Shown piece by piece: positions 54,368-64,000 of a DNA stretch of 64,000 nucleotides (positions are counted from its first letter, which is position 1; the number at the start of each line of letters is the position of its first letter). The DNA lies in contig NZ_QUCM01000001.1 of the NCBI RefSeq assembly GCF_003473545.1, forward strand, positions 186,001 through 250,000, read 5' to 3'. Source of the stretch: Clostridium sp. AM22-11AC. GTDB taxonomy: Bacteria; Bacillota; Clostridia; Lachnospirales; Lachnospiraceae. A program made the position numbers and the translations under genes. The notes under the pieces are model-generated. The model was not told the DNA's origin. It did no database searches and was given only the letters and a program-made list of their open reading frames with translations.

Positions 54368-56224
54368 TTATTCTGTCTGCTCTCTTACCGCTGCCAGGAA
54401 ACGTTCCCCATATTTCTCATATTTAAACTCTCCCACACCGGATACAGACAGCATTTCTTCCTTATTTACAGGCTTTATAATGCACATGTGAGCCAGTGTC
54501 TTATCAGAAAATACAATATACGGGGGAACTTTTTCTTCTTTTGCGATCTGGGCCCGAAGTTTTCGCAGTGTTTCAAATAAGTTTTCCTCTGCCTCTGTAA
54601 ATTCGCCGGATCCAGCCAGAGCACTCTTTTTCTTCCTGCTCTTCTTCTGCGTTTCCTGCTCACTCTTTGTCTGCTCTTTTGCCAGTTTCATCCATACTGT
54701 TTCTTCATTATTTAATACAGATGCAGCTTTTGGTGTCAGACGCAAAATAGCATACTCATCATTGGTAGCAGTAAGATAGCCCTCCAACTGCAGCTGGTTT
54801 AAGACCTGACGCAAACGATACACCGGAACTTTCGCCAAAGAGCCATACTCCGGATTTTCATTCATCCCATAGCCCCGGATCTTGGCTGTATTGGCCCCAT
54901 GGACTGTATCAATGATCACAGTCGCGCCATATCTCTGTCTGCTGGTTTCAATACAGGAAAGCAGTGCTTTTGCCATTTCCGTTATATCGGTATTTTCAAA
55001 CTGTGTGAGACAATTAGAACAATTTCCGCAGTAATTACTGCCGTATTCCCCAAAATAGCGGAGGATATAATCCCGCAGGCACTCATGGGTAAAGCAGTAA
55101 AAGGTCATTTTTCTGAGACGTTCTCTGTCCCGCTCCATGACCAGCTGCCTTGTCATAGGATCCAAAGCCTCATTATCCTGGTTATGATCAATAAAAAACT
55201 GGTTGGTGATTACGTCCTGTCCCCCATAAAGAAGGATGCACTCCGCCGGTTCCCCGTCACGTCCTGCTCTTCCTGCCTCCTGGTAATAGGATTCCATATT
55301 TTTCGGCATATTATAATGGATGACAAAACGCACATTGGACTTGTCAATTCCCATTCCAAAGGCATTGGTAGCCACCATGATCCGCACATTATCATAGATA
55401 AACTCTTCCTGGTTGTGCTTTCGCTCTGCATCACTTAAGCCTGCATGGTAACGGGTAACGGAAAATCCCTCTTTGATCAGCTTTTCACATACTTCTTCCG
55501 CGATCTTACGGGTAAGACAGTAAACAATTCCGCTTTCTGACTTATGCTGTTCTAACAGCTCCACTAATGCCTGGTATCGATCTTTGGGAGTCTGTACACC
55601 AAAATACAGGTTAGTCCGGTCAAAGCCGGTGGTTAAAACTTCCGGTTCCTGAAGCATAAGAATGTCTATGATATCGTCTCTTACCTCTGCAGTAGCTGTA
55701 GCTGTAAAAGCACTGACTACCGGGCGTTTGGGTAGACGTTTGATAAAGTCTACGATCTTTAAATAACTGGGTCTGAAATCCTGTCCCCACTGGGAAACAC
55801 AGTGTGCCTCATCTACAGCCACCATGGAAATATTTACCTGTGGGTCTAAGGCAAACCGAAGAAAATCCTCCGTTATCAGCCGCTCCGGTGCTACATATAT
55901 AATAGGATATCTTCCCATTCTGGCCAGTTCCAGTACCTTACGGTACTGACCAGGTGTAAGGGAACTGTTTAAGTAAGCTGCCAGGATACCTGCCTGGTTT
56001 AAGTTACTTACCTGATCTTTCATTAAGGATATAAGAGGCGAAATCACAAGTGTGATCCCGCCCATCATAAGTGCCGGTATCTGATAGCAAAGGGACTTTC
56101 CTGCCCCTGTTGGCATAATGCCAAGGACATCTCTTCCTTCTAAGATAGCATGGATCAGTTTCTCCTGTCCATCCCTGAAGGTATCATATCCAAAATAATG
56201 CTTCAAGATCTCGTATTGATTCAT
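54368..56224 (-). CDS. recQ: ATP-dependent DNA helicase RecQ
   Basis: 618 residues. Helicase motifs GAGKSLCYQIP, VDEAHCVSQWG, TATAT, QEAGRAGRDG; RecQ zinc site with CFTHECLRDYILRYFGEYGSNYCGNCSNC; RQC domain; carboxy-terminal HRDC domain after a Lys-rich linker (about 535-555). 3'-5' helicase in recombination and repair. Confidence 0.96.
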   Translation of the reverse strand: MNQYEILKHYFGYDTFRDGQEKLIHAILEGRDVLGIMPTGAGKSLCYQIPALMMGGITLVISPLISLMKDQVSNLNQAGILAAYLNSSLTPGQYRKVLELARMGRYPIIYVAPERLITEDFLRFALDPQVNISMVAVDEAHCVSQWGQDFRPSYLKIVDFIKRLPKRPVVSAFTATATAEVRDDIIDILMLQEPEVLTTGFDRTNLYFGVQTPKDRYQALVELLEQHKSESGIVYCLTRKIAEEVCEKLIKEGFSVTRYHAGLSDAERKHNQEEFIYDNVRIMVATNAFGMGIDKSNVRFVIHYNMPKNMESYYQEAGRAGRDGEPAECILLYGGQDVITNQFFIDHNQDNEALDPMTRQLVMERDRERLRKMTFYCFTHECLRDYILRYFGEYGSNYCGNCSNCLTQFENTDITEMAKALLSCIETSRQRYGATVIIDTVHGANTAKIRGYGMNENPEYGSLAKVPVYRLRQVLNQLQLEGYLTATNDEYAILRLTPKAASVLNNEETVWMKLAKEQTKSEQETQKKSRKKKSALAGSGEFTEAEENLFETLRKLRAQIAKEEKVPPYIVFSDKTLAHMCIIKPVNKEEMLSVSGVGEFKYEKYGERFLAAVREQTE

Positions 56225-56233
56225 ATTTTATGC

Positions 56234-57649
56234 CTAATTCTTTCCGCAGCACTTCTTATACTTTTTGCCGCTTCCGCATGGGCATGGATCATTTGGATAG
56301 ATCTTTGCAGTCTTTCTGACTACCTGCCCATTTGCCTTGCCCTGATTTAAAAGACCGGCTGCAATGTCTGTATTTTTCTTTTCTGCAGCCATACGCACTG
56401 CCAGTCCGTCTGCGCTAAATCCACGGTTGCACCATAAATGCTCTGCATTGGACAGTTCCATTGCATAGCGCAGTGGTTCTTTTGCGTCTGCAATATTCTC
56501 AAAAGCAGCGCCGATCTGTCTTAATGTGGTTAAAACAAACTGGATCTGTGCCTGAGGATCCGGCTCTGCTCCGCCTTTTCCTACATCTGTGCCTAAATCA
56601 CGCAGCTTTGCAATAAAGGCTTCTAAGTATACCTCCGCGGTAGTTCCTGCTGCCTGTGCTGCTGTTTCTAACTCTTTTCCATATTTTCCCTTCAGATAGT
56701 TTCTTAAATTCTTTTCTGCAGTCGAGATCACATGGTAATCTTCGTTTACGTATTTTAAAAATTCTTCTTTGGTTGGAAGATACATTGGCTTGTCCATGGT
56801 GTCACGCAGCAGCTTTCTGTAGGAAGTTTTTTCCCCTGCAGCTGCAAAGAACTGGTCGAAATCCTTTTCTCCCACATTCTGTCCACCATTCTTCGCAAAT
56901 GCCTTTACCATTTCCTTCTGTTCTTTCTGGAAATCTTCTGTAAAAGAAGGATGTAAAAACAGGCCGTCCATGGTAGTCAGTACTTCTGGTACTGTATTTC
57001 CGATCAGCTGCTGTAAGGTACAAAGCCCTAAGTATCTTGGCTGGAAAAGGATGGTGTTTTTATAGCTTCCTTCTTCTCTAGCATAGCCATCGAAATCATC
57101 CAGGTTCTTTTCGTAATGGCGCAGCAGCAGTTCAAAATCATGAAGAGCTACTACACCATACAGGTGGGAGGCTGCCAGCACATAGTCAGAAAGCATACGC
57201 ATATAAGCTCTTCTTTTTCTGTATACAGTATCCTGTACTAAGGCTTCATAAGCTTCCAGACAGCCATACTCATCGCAGAGAACTGCCAGCATCTCATCTT
57301 TTCCATAAAAAGCCAGGCAGAAACCTTCAAATAAAGCAGCATCGCTCATAACAGAAGCAATTCTTTCAATTCTGTCTGCCTTCTTTAATTTTACTTTTTC
57401 TGCTTCCTCTGCCTGGATGTCCTGCCACAGTTTCAGTGACTCTCCTAAAATAATGGACTCCATTGCAAAGTCGATCTTTTCTCCTGTCTCCCCTTCGATT
57501 ACAGGACGCAGATCATCTGTATCTGCATTTTGTACCATGCGAAAATCATCATTGCCGGATAATACTCTGAGCATCAGCTGATACAGAGTTTTGATCTCAT
57601 CCGCTTTGTATTTCTGCAGTTTTTTGGTGATCTGTGCTTTTATTTCCAT
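56234..57649 (-). CDS. SEC-C motif protein of unknown function
   Basis: 471 residues. The last 20 form a SEC-C zinc motif ([16 protein letters not shown]). The rest is largely helical with no recognised enzyme motif; it opens [29 protein letters not shown] motifs bind zinc and attach to ribosomes or SecB-like partners. Ten nt upstream of recQ, so co-transcribed. Confidence 0.8.
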   Translation of the reverse strand: MEIKAQITKKLQKYKADEIKTLYQLMLRVLSGNDDFRMVQNADTDDLRPVIEGETGEKIDFAMESIILGESLKLWQDIQAEEAEKVKLKKADRIERIASVMSDAALFEGFCLAFYGKDEMLAVLCDEYGCLEAYEALVQDTVYRKRRAYMRMLSDYVLAASHLYGVVALHDFELLLRHYEKNLDDFDGYAREEGSYKNTILFQPRYLGLCTLQQLIGNTVPEVLTTMDGLFLHPSFTEDFQKEQKEMVKAFAKNGGQNVGEKDFDQFFAAAGEKTSYRKLLRDTMDKPMYLPTKEEFLKYVNEDYHVISTAEKNLRNYLKGKYGKELETAAQAAGTTAEVYLEAFIAKLRDLGTDVGKGGAEPDPQAQIQFVLTTLRQIGAAFENIADAKEPLRYAMELSNAEHLWCNRGFSADGLAVRMAAEKKNTDIAAGLLNQGKANGQVVRKTAKIYPNDPCPCGSGKKYKKCCGKN

Positions 57650-57863
57650 TCTGTCTTATCCTCATTTCTTCATTTCAAAAAAATAGCCCAGAAATCATGT
57701 AACCTTCCGGGTCTTTCCCTGTTATTATAAGGCAGAAGGGCATATGCTTCAAGCATTTTATTCTAATATGTTTTCTATTTCTTTCTCAGTTAATTCCGTT
57801 TTAGAACTTTTTCTTACCACCAATATCGTGTATAATACCTTATATAAAGAAGGGGGACTCTCT

Positions 57864-58952
57864 ATGAAACCATATCTTTTCCGTCTCGAGCAGGAATGTG
57901 AACACCTGGCAGCTACCGAATATATTTATGAGATTGGAACCTTTCATTATAACTGGCACAGGGACCTTGAAATTCTTGTGATACTGAAAGGTTCTGTAGA
58001 AGTATGTACGGAAAACAAACTTTTTTTCTTAGAAGAAGATGACGTGATCCTGATCAATTCCAATGAAGGCCATGCCACTTTTTCCAAAACTCCTGAAAGT
58101 GTGGCCTTTTTATTCCGTCTGGACCCCGATTTTCTGGAAAAATATATTCCCGGCTACCAGTACATATGTTTTAAACTGCGTACAGATGCCGAAAGTAAAA
58201 ATATGTTCTCTTACTGCCTGATCCGTAAATATATGGCACAGATGATAATCGCAAAAATGAAGGAACCCCTGGAAGATGAGTTACTTTTTCGCTCTGCCTT
58301 TTACGGACTTTTAAATCTTCTTACAAAAGAATTCTCCCACAAAGAAAGCAAAAATCTATTGGGGCTTGAAAAAAGTACAACAGATATCCATAAAATTATT
58401 CTTTATATAGAAGAGCATTACCGTGAGAAGCTTTCTCTGGATGAAGTAGCAGAATATTTCGGCTATAACAGCAGCTATTTTTCCCAGATGTTCCGTAGCA
58501 GTGTTGGTATCAACTTTTATGAATTTCTCACCCGGCGCCGTTTACGAGAAGCAGTCCGTGAGCTTGACCGGACAAATAAAAAGATACTGGATATTGCCAA
58601 TGATACTGGTTTTCCTAACCTAAAAGCCTTTAATACCCGCTTTCGTGAACTTTTCGAGAGAACTCCCAGCGAATACCGCAGTTCCTTGAAACAGGTCCGC
58701 GTCCGGGACAGCCTAAACTATAAACAGGCTTATATTAATGCTGGCAACGCTGAAATCACAGAAAAATTAAATCAGTATGCTTCCTTCAATGAGCTGCCTT
58801 TTTCTTATCCTGTAACATTGCAGGAAGCCTCTGCTCCCAGCCAGACATCCTCTGCGTTTTCTCAGAAAACGGAAAAAACACTGGACGATGTTTCCAGACA
58901 GCTTACAGAGCTTTCTTCTAAATTAAAAGCATTAAAAAATACTCATCTATAA
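57864..58952 (+). CDS. AraC-family regulator of the sugar-acid genes
   Basis: 362 residues from the ATG at 57864 (AAGGGGG upstream; a TATAAT at 57831-57836). Cupin-like sensor at the start (IYEIGTFHYNWHRDLEILVILKG) and AraC helix-turn-helix at about 195-290 (LDEVAEYFGYNSSYFSQMF, NLKAFNTRFRELFERTPSEYR). Unusually, about 70 residues follow the DNA-binding domain. Precedes the anion transporter and dehydratase genes, so it is the likely local regulator. Confidence 0.88.
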   Translation: MKPYLFRLEQECEHLAATEYIYEIGTFHYNWHRDLEILVILKGSVEVCTENKLFFLEEDDVILINSNEGHATFSKTPESVAFLFRLDPDFLEKYIPGYQYICFKLRTDAESKNMFSYCLIRKYMAQMIIAKMKEPLEDELLFRSAFYGLLNLLTKEFSHKESKNLLGLEKSTTDIHKIILYIEEHYREKLSLDEVAEYFGYNSSYFSQMFRSSVGINFYEFLTRRRLREAVRELDRTNKKILDIANDTGFPNLKAFNTRFRELFERTPSEYRSSLKQVRVRDSLNYKQAYINAGNAEITEKLNQYASFNELPFSYPVTLQEASAPSQTSSAFSQKTEKTLDDVSRQLTELSSKLKALKNTHL

Positions 58953-59014
58953 AATTAACTAGGTAAAAATTTATACCATAAAACCTGCATTTTTCAGAGA
59001 TTTTACTTATTATG

Positions 59015-59047
59015 TGCCTGTTTCTGACCTGGAACAGGCATTTTTTT
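59015..59047 (+). terminator. Terminator of the AraC gene
   Basis: Stem TGCCTGTT/AACAGGCA and T7. Confidence 0.85.
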
Positions 59048-59082
59048 AGTTAATAACCTGTTTTTATCATCCCTTTTCGTTT

Positions 59083-59110
59083 TTGTTTTCGTAAAAAAAC
59101 AATCTATAAT
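59083..59110 (+). promoter_or_regulatory. Promoter of the transporter-dehydratase operon with palindromic spacer
   Basis: TTGTTT (59083-59088), 16-nt spacer, TATAAT (59105-59110). The inverted repeat TTGTTTT/AAAACAA overlaps the -35 and spacer, a candidate operator. Confidence 0.55.
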
Positions 59111-59187
59111 AACTTCAGAAACGGGAAGAAAAGAAGACCATTTTTTTGTATGATAATCCCATCGAAAATACAAAAGGGGGCAACACA

Positions 59188-60474
59188 ATGAACACATTGA
59201 CCATCTGTATCATTATTTTTGTTCTTTCCATGTTATGTTTTGCATGGAATAAGTTTCCTATGGGTGCAACTGCTCTTGCTACCATGGTACTTCTGATCTT
59301 TACCGGTTGTTTAGACGGGAAAGACGCACTGGCAGGTTTTGCTAATACCAACAATATCGTCATCGTAACTATGTTTGTGGTAGCTGCCGGATTAAACCGT
59401 ACCCAGTTCATCGATAATCTTTCCGACCGTATCGTAAAGATCTCTGGAGGTTCTTTTAAAAGAGCTTATTTGGGATACCTGATCATCGCATTTTTGCTGA
59501 CCAACTTCTTAAATAGTCCGCTTTCTGTTTATGCCATTGTATTTCCAATGTGCTTTGCAATGAGCGAGTCTTTCCATGTAAGTCCGTCTAAGACCATGTT
59601 TCCTCTGGCTGTTGTCAGCGTTGTGTGCTGCTGTGCTCTTCCATTAAGCGCTGCGATCACTGACGCAGGTATGTTTAATGGCTACCTGGAAGGCTATGGC
59701 ATTACTGAATATTCTCTTACAGCTGTAGATTTCATGTATGCAAGACTTCCCCTGGCATTGATCGCACTTTTATGGGCTTATTTCTACGGATACAAGCACG
59801 CACCGGAACAGCCTGTCATTCCCATTGAAGTAAAAGCACAGAAGCGTTCTGAAAAGAAGCCTTTAAAACCTTTTTCTGAAAAAATGGGTGTTATCATTTT
59901 CTTCGGAACCATCCTTTTACTGATCACCAAACAGTTCCACGGTATTGATAACTGGAAGATCACACTGGCAGCTGCACTTCTCACTGTGTTCTGTGGTGTA
60001 TTAACAGAAAAAGAAGCGATCCAGGCAATTCCCGTATCCACTTCCTGCATCTACGTTGGTTGTCTTGCTATGGCTACTGCGCTGACCAATACAGGTGCCG
60101 GTGACATTGTTGGTCAGGCTGCTTCCACCCTCCTTGCAGGCACAAGAAATGGCTACCTGATCGGAGCTGTTTTCTTCATCGTCTCCTTCCTGTTTACACA
60201 GATCATGTTAAACAAAGCTGTATACGGCATCTTTATTCCAATTGCCATCATGACATGCCAGGCAGTAGGCGCTAATCCCATCGGACCGATCCTTTTAAGC
60301 TTTTCCGGCGCTATGTCCTCTATCCTTACACCAATGGCAACTCCTGCAGTTCCTATGGCTATGGCAGCTGGCGGTTATGACCAGAAATCCCTTATTAAAC
60401 AGGGCTGGCTGATCTCCGTGATCCTGTCTGTGGGATATATCTTCTACGTTATGACCATTTTCCCTGCTTTCTAA
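59188..60474 (+). CDS. SLC13/ion-transporter-superfamily anion permease
   Basis: 428 residues from the ATG at 59188. About 11-12 membrane segments in two halves (NTNNIVIVTMFVVAAGLNRTQF; STSCIYVGCLAMATALTNTGAGDIV), typical of the ArsB/NhaD/DASS superfamily. The sequence SILTPMATPAVPMAMAAGGY near the end is the second conserved loop. Carries a carboxylate or sugar acid by context, since a sugar-acid dehydratase gene follows at 47 nt. Confidence 0.85.
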   Translation: MNTLTICIIIFVLSMLCFAWNKFPMGATALATMVLLIFTGCLDGKDALAGFANTNNIVIVTMFVVAAGLNRTQFIDNLSDRIVKISGGSFKRAYLGYLIIAFLLTNFLNSPLSVYAIVFPMCFAMSESFHVSPSKTMFPLAVVSVVCCCALPLSAAITDAGMFNGYLEGYGITEYSLTAVDFMYARLPLALIALLWAYFYGYKHAPEQPVIPIEVKAQKRSEKKPLKPFSEKMGVIIFFGTILLLITKQFHGIDNWKITLAAALLTVFCGVLTEKEAIQAIPVSTSCIYVGCLAMATALTNTGAGDIVGQAASTLLAGTRNGYLIGAVFFIVSFLFTQIMLNKAVYGIFIPIAIMTCQAVGANPIGPILLSFSGAMSSILTPMATPAVPMAMAAGGYDQKSLIKQGWLISVILSVGYIFYVMTIFPAF

Positions 60475-60521
60475 AAAATTTTACAGGGAACATACATTAT
60501 TTACTGGGGAGACATTTATTT

Positions 60522-61661
60522 ATGAAAATCACAAAAATTGAAACAATACTTGCTGGTGTACGTTACCTGTTTGTAAAAGTTCATACAGATGCCGGTCTTG
60601 TAGGCTTAGGTGAATGTGGTGCCTGGTGTTACCAGGAAGCCACAGCAGAAGCGATCCATGCAATGGAGCATCACCTGATTGGCTTAGATCCTATGCAGAT
60701 TGAATATATTAACAATGGCCTTTCCCGCTGCATGCATTTTCGCGGCTCTGTTGTTGCCGCTGCCATATCAGGCATTGACATTGCTCTCTGGGATCTGAAA
60801 GGAAAATATTTTGGAGTACCCATCTATGAACTTTTAGGTGGAAAAGTACGGGACAAAGCCCGCATCTACGTCAATTTCAAAGCAAACACACCGGATGAAT
60901 TTGCCAAAAAGGCATTAGAACTTAAAAACCAGGGATATACCGCAATCCGATACTCCATGGGACATCCCCAGGATAAAACAGGACGCTGCGGCGAGTCCTA
61001 TTCCCAGATCGTTTTCCGTATGGAGAAGCAGCTGGCTGCCATCCGTGAAGCCGTTGGCTGGGATATGGATATTGCCATTGAATGCCACAGAGGCATGCGC
61101 CCGGCAGAAGCTATTGAATGCGGAAAAGTTCTGTCAAAATATCATCCTTACTTTTATGAAGACCCTATTCCGGATAATTTATCCGCTATGACCAAACTGA
61201 TCGACAGCGTCGATGTTCCGGTTGCTACCGGGGAACGATTTATCAATCTTATGGAATTCGAAGATCTGATGAGCGCCTCCAAAGTTGCCTATATCCGCCC
61301 TGATATGTGTGTAGCTGGAGGTATTACCGCCGGTAAGAAAATTGCCGGAATGGCAGAAAGTCGCCAGGTCTATGTGATCCCCCACAATCCACTTGGACCT
61401 GTCTCCACTGCCGCATGCCTCCAGTTAGATGCCTGCATTCCTAATTTTGAGATCCAGGAATATCCTGTAGATGACCACGGACACTGCCGCCTTGACACGG
61501 AAATGAAACAGCCATTTGAAATTGAGAATGGTTATATTAAAATCCCAGACGGACCGGGACTTGGTATTGATCTGATCGATGATATTGATAAAATTTATCC
61601 ATTTACAGGGCGATATGGCTCCTTTGTCCGACACGAAGATGGTTCTATCTTAGACCGTTAA
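60522..61661 (+). CDS. Enolase-superfamily sugar-acid dehydratase (galactonate dehydratase-like)
   Basis: 379 residues. Mandelate racemase/muconate lactonising fold: capping domain (GLGECGAW), barrel with ALWDLKGKYFGVPIYELLGGKVRD. Metal ligands fall in ECHRGM, YEDPIPDN and ATGERF; catalytic His in PHNPLGP as in DgoD. The first ligand is Glu where DgoD has Asp (DFHGR). It dehydrates an acid sugar to a 2-keto-3-deoxy acid. The exact substrate cannot be told. Confidence 0.88.
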   Translation: MKITKIETILAGVRYLFVKVHTDAGLVGLGECGAWCYQEATAEAIHAMEHHLIGLDPMQIEYINNGLSRCMHFRGSVVAAAISGIDIALWDLKGKYFGVPIYELLGGKVRDKARIYVNFKANTPDEFAKKALELKNQGYTAIRYSMGHPQDKTGRCGESYSQIVFRMEKQLAAIREAVGWDMDIAIECHRGMRPAEAIECGKVLSKYHPYFYEDPIPDNLSAMTKLIDSVDVPVATGERFINLMEFEDLMSASKVAYIRPDMCVAGGITAGKKIAGMAESRQVYVIPHNPLGPVSTAACLQLDACIPNFEIQEYPVDDHGHCRLDTEMKQPFEIENGYIKIPDGPGLGIDLIDDIDKIYPFTGRYGSFVRHEDGSILDR

Positions 61662-61705
61662 ATAATTATCGCTAACCTTTTTTCTTTCTATATTTTATAA
61701 CAGCC

Positions 61706-61755
61706 GAAAACCCCGGAAAACCAGCACAACTTGTGTACCGTTTTCCGGGGTTTTC
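61706..61755. terminator. Bidirectional terminator between convergent operons
   Basis: Near-perfect 15-bp stem GAAAACCCCGGAAAA/TTTTCCGGGGTTTTC flanked by T-rich DNA on both strands. Confidence 0.85.
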
Positions 61756-61794
61756 ACTTTTTTAAACCTTTTGACCCTGGTATCATATTACTAA

Positions 61795-63018
61795 TTACTG
61801 CGCATTTTCCATCTTTTCTGCCATCTTCTGTGCGATCACGATCAGTACGATGGCTGCAACTGCTAATACTGCAGATCCGATGAATCCCATGGTGTACTGG
61901 CCGGTGGTGTCGTAGAAGTAAGCACTGATCTTAGGTCCTACGAAAGCACCGATACCATAGCCGATGAAGATCAGTCCGTAGTTACGGTTGTAGAATTTGG
62001 AACCGAAGATCATACGTACCATTGGCGCAAATACTACTAACAGTCCGCCGAAGGAGAAGCCTACTAAAACGATGCATACGATAAAGTATGGAAGTGTAGT
62101 TGCCTGTGTCAGCATTAACATGGAAGCTCCATTGATGACCATTAACAGGATCAGGCTCTTCCAGCCCTTTAAAATGTCGTAGATGAAACCAAAACCAATA
62201 CGTCCGCACATGTTAGCCAGTGTCATAATGGATACGCAGAATGCTGCGGTCATTGCAGTCTGACCAACCTGACGCTGTGCGATCGGGCTTGTGAAGGAAA
62301 CCATCATGGTTCCTGCTGCATTTGCGAAGATGAACATTAATAACAGTACCCAGAATACAGGGGTCTTAACCATTTCGCCCATGCTGTAATCTTTTGTTTT
62401 TAATACCTTAGCCTGCTCAGCTGATGGCTTCCAGCCTTCTGGAGTCCAGCCTTCCGGACAAGGAACGATCATTGCTGCTGCAATACCAACACCGATCAGG
62501 AATACGATCGCCAGGATGCGGCAGGTCATCTGTGCGCCTACACGATCAATGAGAGTCTGGGCAATAGGACTCATAATGAAAGGACCGCAGGAAGCGCCGG
62601 CCTGAACCAGACCGGAAATAGAACCGGAACGGTCAGGGAACCACTTTAATGCAGTAGGAAGGCATGCCGGGTAGATCATACCGCCGCCGGCACCAGCCAT
62701 TAATCCATAAAATACATACAGCTGTGGGATGCTGGATGCAAAACCGGTTAAGAACCAGCCGCCTGCGAAAAGGCAAAGACCAATGTAAATGGTTTTTCTT
62801 GGACTGATCTTCTCAGCTAAGGAACCGCCGATGAAGCCAACTGCACAGTATGTAAACATATAAATAGTATATGCCAGTGCGAATGCGGAATCACTCCATC
62901 CAAACTTGGTTGTTAACGGGATACAAAACAGACTGAAGTAAGCAGTAGCAGAGGTAAATAAGCTCTGCAGCCATACACCGGCAAATACTCTCCAGCGAGT
63001 TGCTTTTGTGATATTCAT
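61795..63018 (-). CDS. MFS transporter, oxalate/formate antiporter (OFA) family
   Basis: 407 residues, 12 membrane segments. OFA pattern: RWRVFAGVWLQSLFTSATAYFSLF at the start, GLMAGAGGGMIYPACLPTALKWFPDRSGSISGLVQAGAS in the middle. Members exchange small carboxylates or move monocarboxylates; substrate not determinable. Follows a GPH sugar transporter at 37 nt on the same strand. Confidence 0.9.
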   Translation of the reverse strand: MNITKATRWRVFAGVWLQSLFTSATAYFSLFCIPLTTKFGWSDSAFALAYTIYMFTYCAVGFIGGSLAEKISPRKTIYIGLCLFAGGWFLTGFASSIPQLYVFYGLMAGAGGGMIYPACLPTALKWFPDRSGSISGLVQAGASCGPFIMSPIAQTLIDRVGAQMTCRILAIVFLIGVGIAAAMIVPCPEGWTPEGWKPSAEQAKVLKTKDYSMGEMVKTPVFWVLLLMFIFANAAGTMMVSFTSPIAQRQVGQTAMTAAFCVSIMTLANMCGRIGFGFIYDILKGWKSLILLMVINGASMLMLTQATTLPYFIVCIVLVGFSFGGLLVVFAPMVRMIFGSKFYNRNYGLIFIGYGIGAFVGPKISAYFYDTTGQYTMGFIGSAVLAVAAIVLIVIAQKMAEKMENAQ

Positions 63019-63055
63019 ACTCTAAACTCTCCTTAAAAATGTGACTTGTAAAACT

Positions 63056-64000
63056 TTATGCATTTGCCTGTTCCGCAAGTTTGTGGCGCTCATCTAAGAC
63101 TTTCATGATGCCGTCATACTCACGGTCCAGTTTATAAAACAGCAGCAGGGCCAGAATAGCAATAAATACAGCTAATGGCGCATAGTAGAACATAATACGG
63201 ATGCCTTTCATTGCAGTTTCACTCTGCACTGCCAGCTTGCCGTCATATCCATAAGCTCCCAGTACCCAGCCGATGACTGCAGATGCAAGAGCGGAACCAA
63301 CACGGACACCTAAGGATGCAGCGGAATATACGAAACCTTCTGCACGGGTACCTGTCTTGTACTCTCCGTACTCAATACTGTCTGCGATCATACCAAACTT
63401 GGTAGCGGAAATACATGCAACACCCATTCCACGAAGGATCAGTCCCAGATACATAAGTCCCATGGACTGCTCTGCAAACAGGATGAGGACGATCTGTCCT
63501 GCAATACCCATTCCTGCGCCTCCATAGAGCGCCACATTACGTTTTCCGATTTTCTGTACAACCGGGATCAGAAGCAGAGGAACCAGGATGGATGCGAATG
63601 TGGAACACATCATCATGGTCTTATTGTAGCCTGCGTCCTGCATAACATATTTTGCAAAATACATGTTCATGCCGTAAAGACTGGTCATTGCAGTATAGAA
63701 AATGTTGACCATCAGCATGATGAACCAGTATTTGTTTGCAAACAGGATCTTCACTCCCTGTAATAAAGATAAGGAAGATTTCTTTCCTGTTTTCTGTTCC
63801 ATAACACCGGAACCAACACGCTCTTTACATCCATAAAATGTAATTAAAAACAGTACGATAGAAACGACACCTACTAACAGGAATGTCTTCTGCCAGCCGG
63901 CAGGTCCGCCGCCAAACTTTTCTACTAAATCCGGTGCATAGGAGCTGATGACGAATACACCTAAAGCTCCAAGGCTTGCACGGCTGATAGAAAGAAGTGC
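63056..64000 (-). CDS. MFS transporter, glycoside-pentoside-hexuronide family (5' end outside window)
   Basis: The frame is open to position 64000, giving at least 314 residues against about 450 for the family. GPH/MelB-like features: several membrane segments, KFGMIADSIEYGEYKTGTRAEGFVYSAASLGVRVGSALASAVIGWVLGAYGY, the loop typical of these symporters. Cation-coupled uptake of a glycoside or hexuronide is likely. An internal Met at 63802 is not the start, because the upstream part (SISRASLGALGVFVISSYAP) is in frame and membrane-like. Confidence 0.88.
   Translation of the reverse strand, partial: ALLSISRASLGALGVFVISSYAPDLVEKFGGGPAGWQKTFLLVGVVSIVLFLITFYGCKERVGSGVMEQKTGKKSSLSLLQGVKILFANKYWFIMLMVNIFYTAMTSLYGMNMYFAKYVMQDAGYNKTMMMCSTFASILVPLLLIPVVQKIGKRNVALYGGAGMGIAGQIVLILFAEQSMGLMYLGLILRGMGVACISATKFGMIADSIEYGEYKTGTRAEGFVYSAASLGVRVGSALASAVIGWVLGAYGYDGKLAVQSETAMKGIRIMFYYAPLAVFIAILALLLFYKLDREYDGIMKVLDERHKLAEQANA

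Overview
The window comes from a Gram-positive anaerobe of the Clostridia, most likely the family Lachnospiraceae. Evidence: a GSI-alpha glutamine synthetase paired with an ANTAR protein, pyruvate phosphate dikinase, dimeric glycyl-tRNA synthetase, RNase J, class B sortase, an IreB-RuvX-YrzB-MltG-TrmR-TrhP gene order as in Bacillus/Clostridium, strong AGGAGG ribosome sites and sigma-A promoters. Genus is not determinable by eye. I see no rRNA, tRNA, CRISPR array, prophage or complete insertion sequence.

Layout. 1-3279 (minus): a DapF-like gene whose catalytic cysteines are both serine, then glnA with its own promoter and a terminator-like hairpin at the transcript start, a highly structured spacer, an ANTAR regulator with a degenerate receiver, and the start of an ordinary dapF cut by the window edge. 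3418-9327: AraC regulator, a PRTase-like protein, ftsH, divergent pyrG, and a 67-residue ORF whose ribosome site lies inside a hairpin after pyrG. 9330-17546: a carbohydrate module (GH28 hydrolase, YesN/YesM two-component pair, CUT1 binding protein and two permeases, no ATPase). 17677-20398: polar amino-acid ABC transporter behind a structured 200-nt leader. 20443-23718: class B sortase plus a protein with an internal A-B-A-B duplication, divergent from a SARP/BTAD activator; the spacer holds a heptamer repeat with the geometry of a SARP operator. 23956-33893: L,D-transpeptidase, cyclophilin lipoprotein, ppdK, OmpR-type two-component system, glyQS, lipoprotein.

33971-47211 (minus) is mostly housekeeping: recO, era, M16C peptidase, then mtaB-ireB-ruvX-yrzB-rnj-mltG-like-trmR-trhP-ydcF-like, which combines tRNA modification, RNA decay and envelope functions. 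47382-57649: an HPr-like gene lacking the active histidine, then (minus) SEC-C protein, recQ, extended rsmH, TSUP permease, prmA, rsmE, cysteine desulfurase and thiI. 57864-64000: AraC regulator, anion transporter and sugar-acid dehydratase of the enolase superfamily (plus), then two MFS transporters (minus), the last cut by the window end.

The non-coding DNA is notable. A REP-like palindrome family recurs in several intergenic regions (26229, 29389, 38886-39064, 49113), including a three-copy 66-bp tandem array; a 163-bp near-perfect long hairpin lies between era and recO; other hairpin clusters lie at 23787, 47690 and 52803. The best candidate for an undescribed system is the SARP - A-B-A-B protein - sortase locus; next are the Ser/Ser DapF paralogue beside glnA-ANTAR and the structured RNAs around it.
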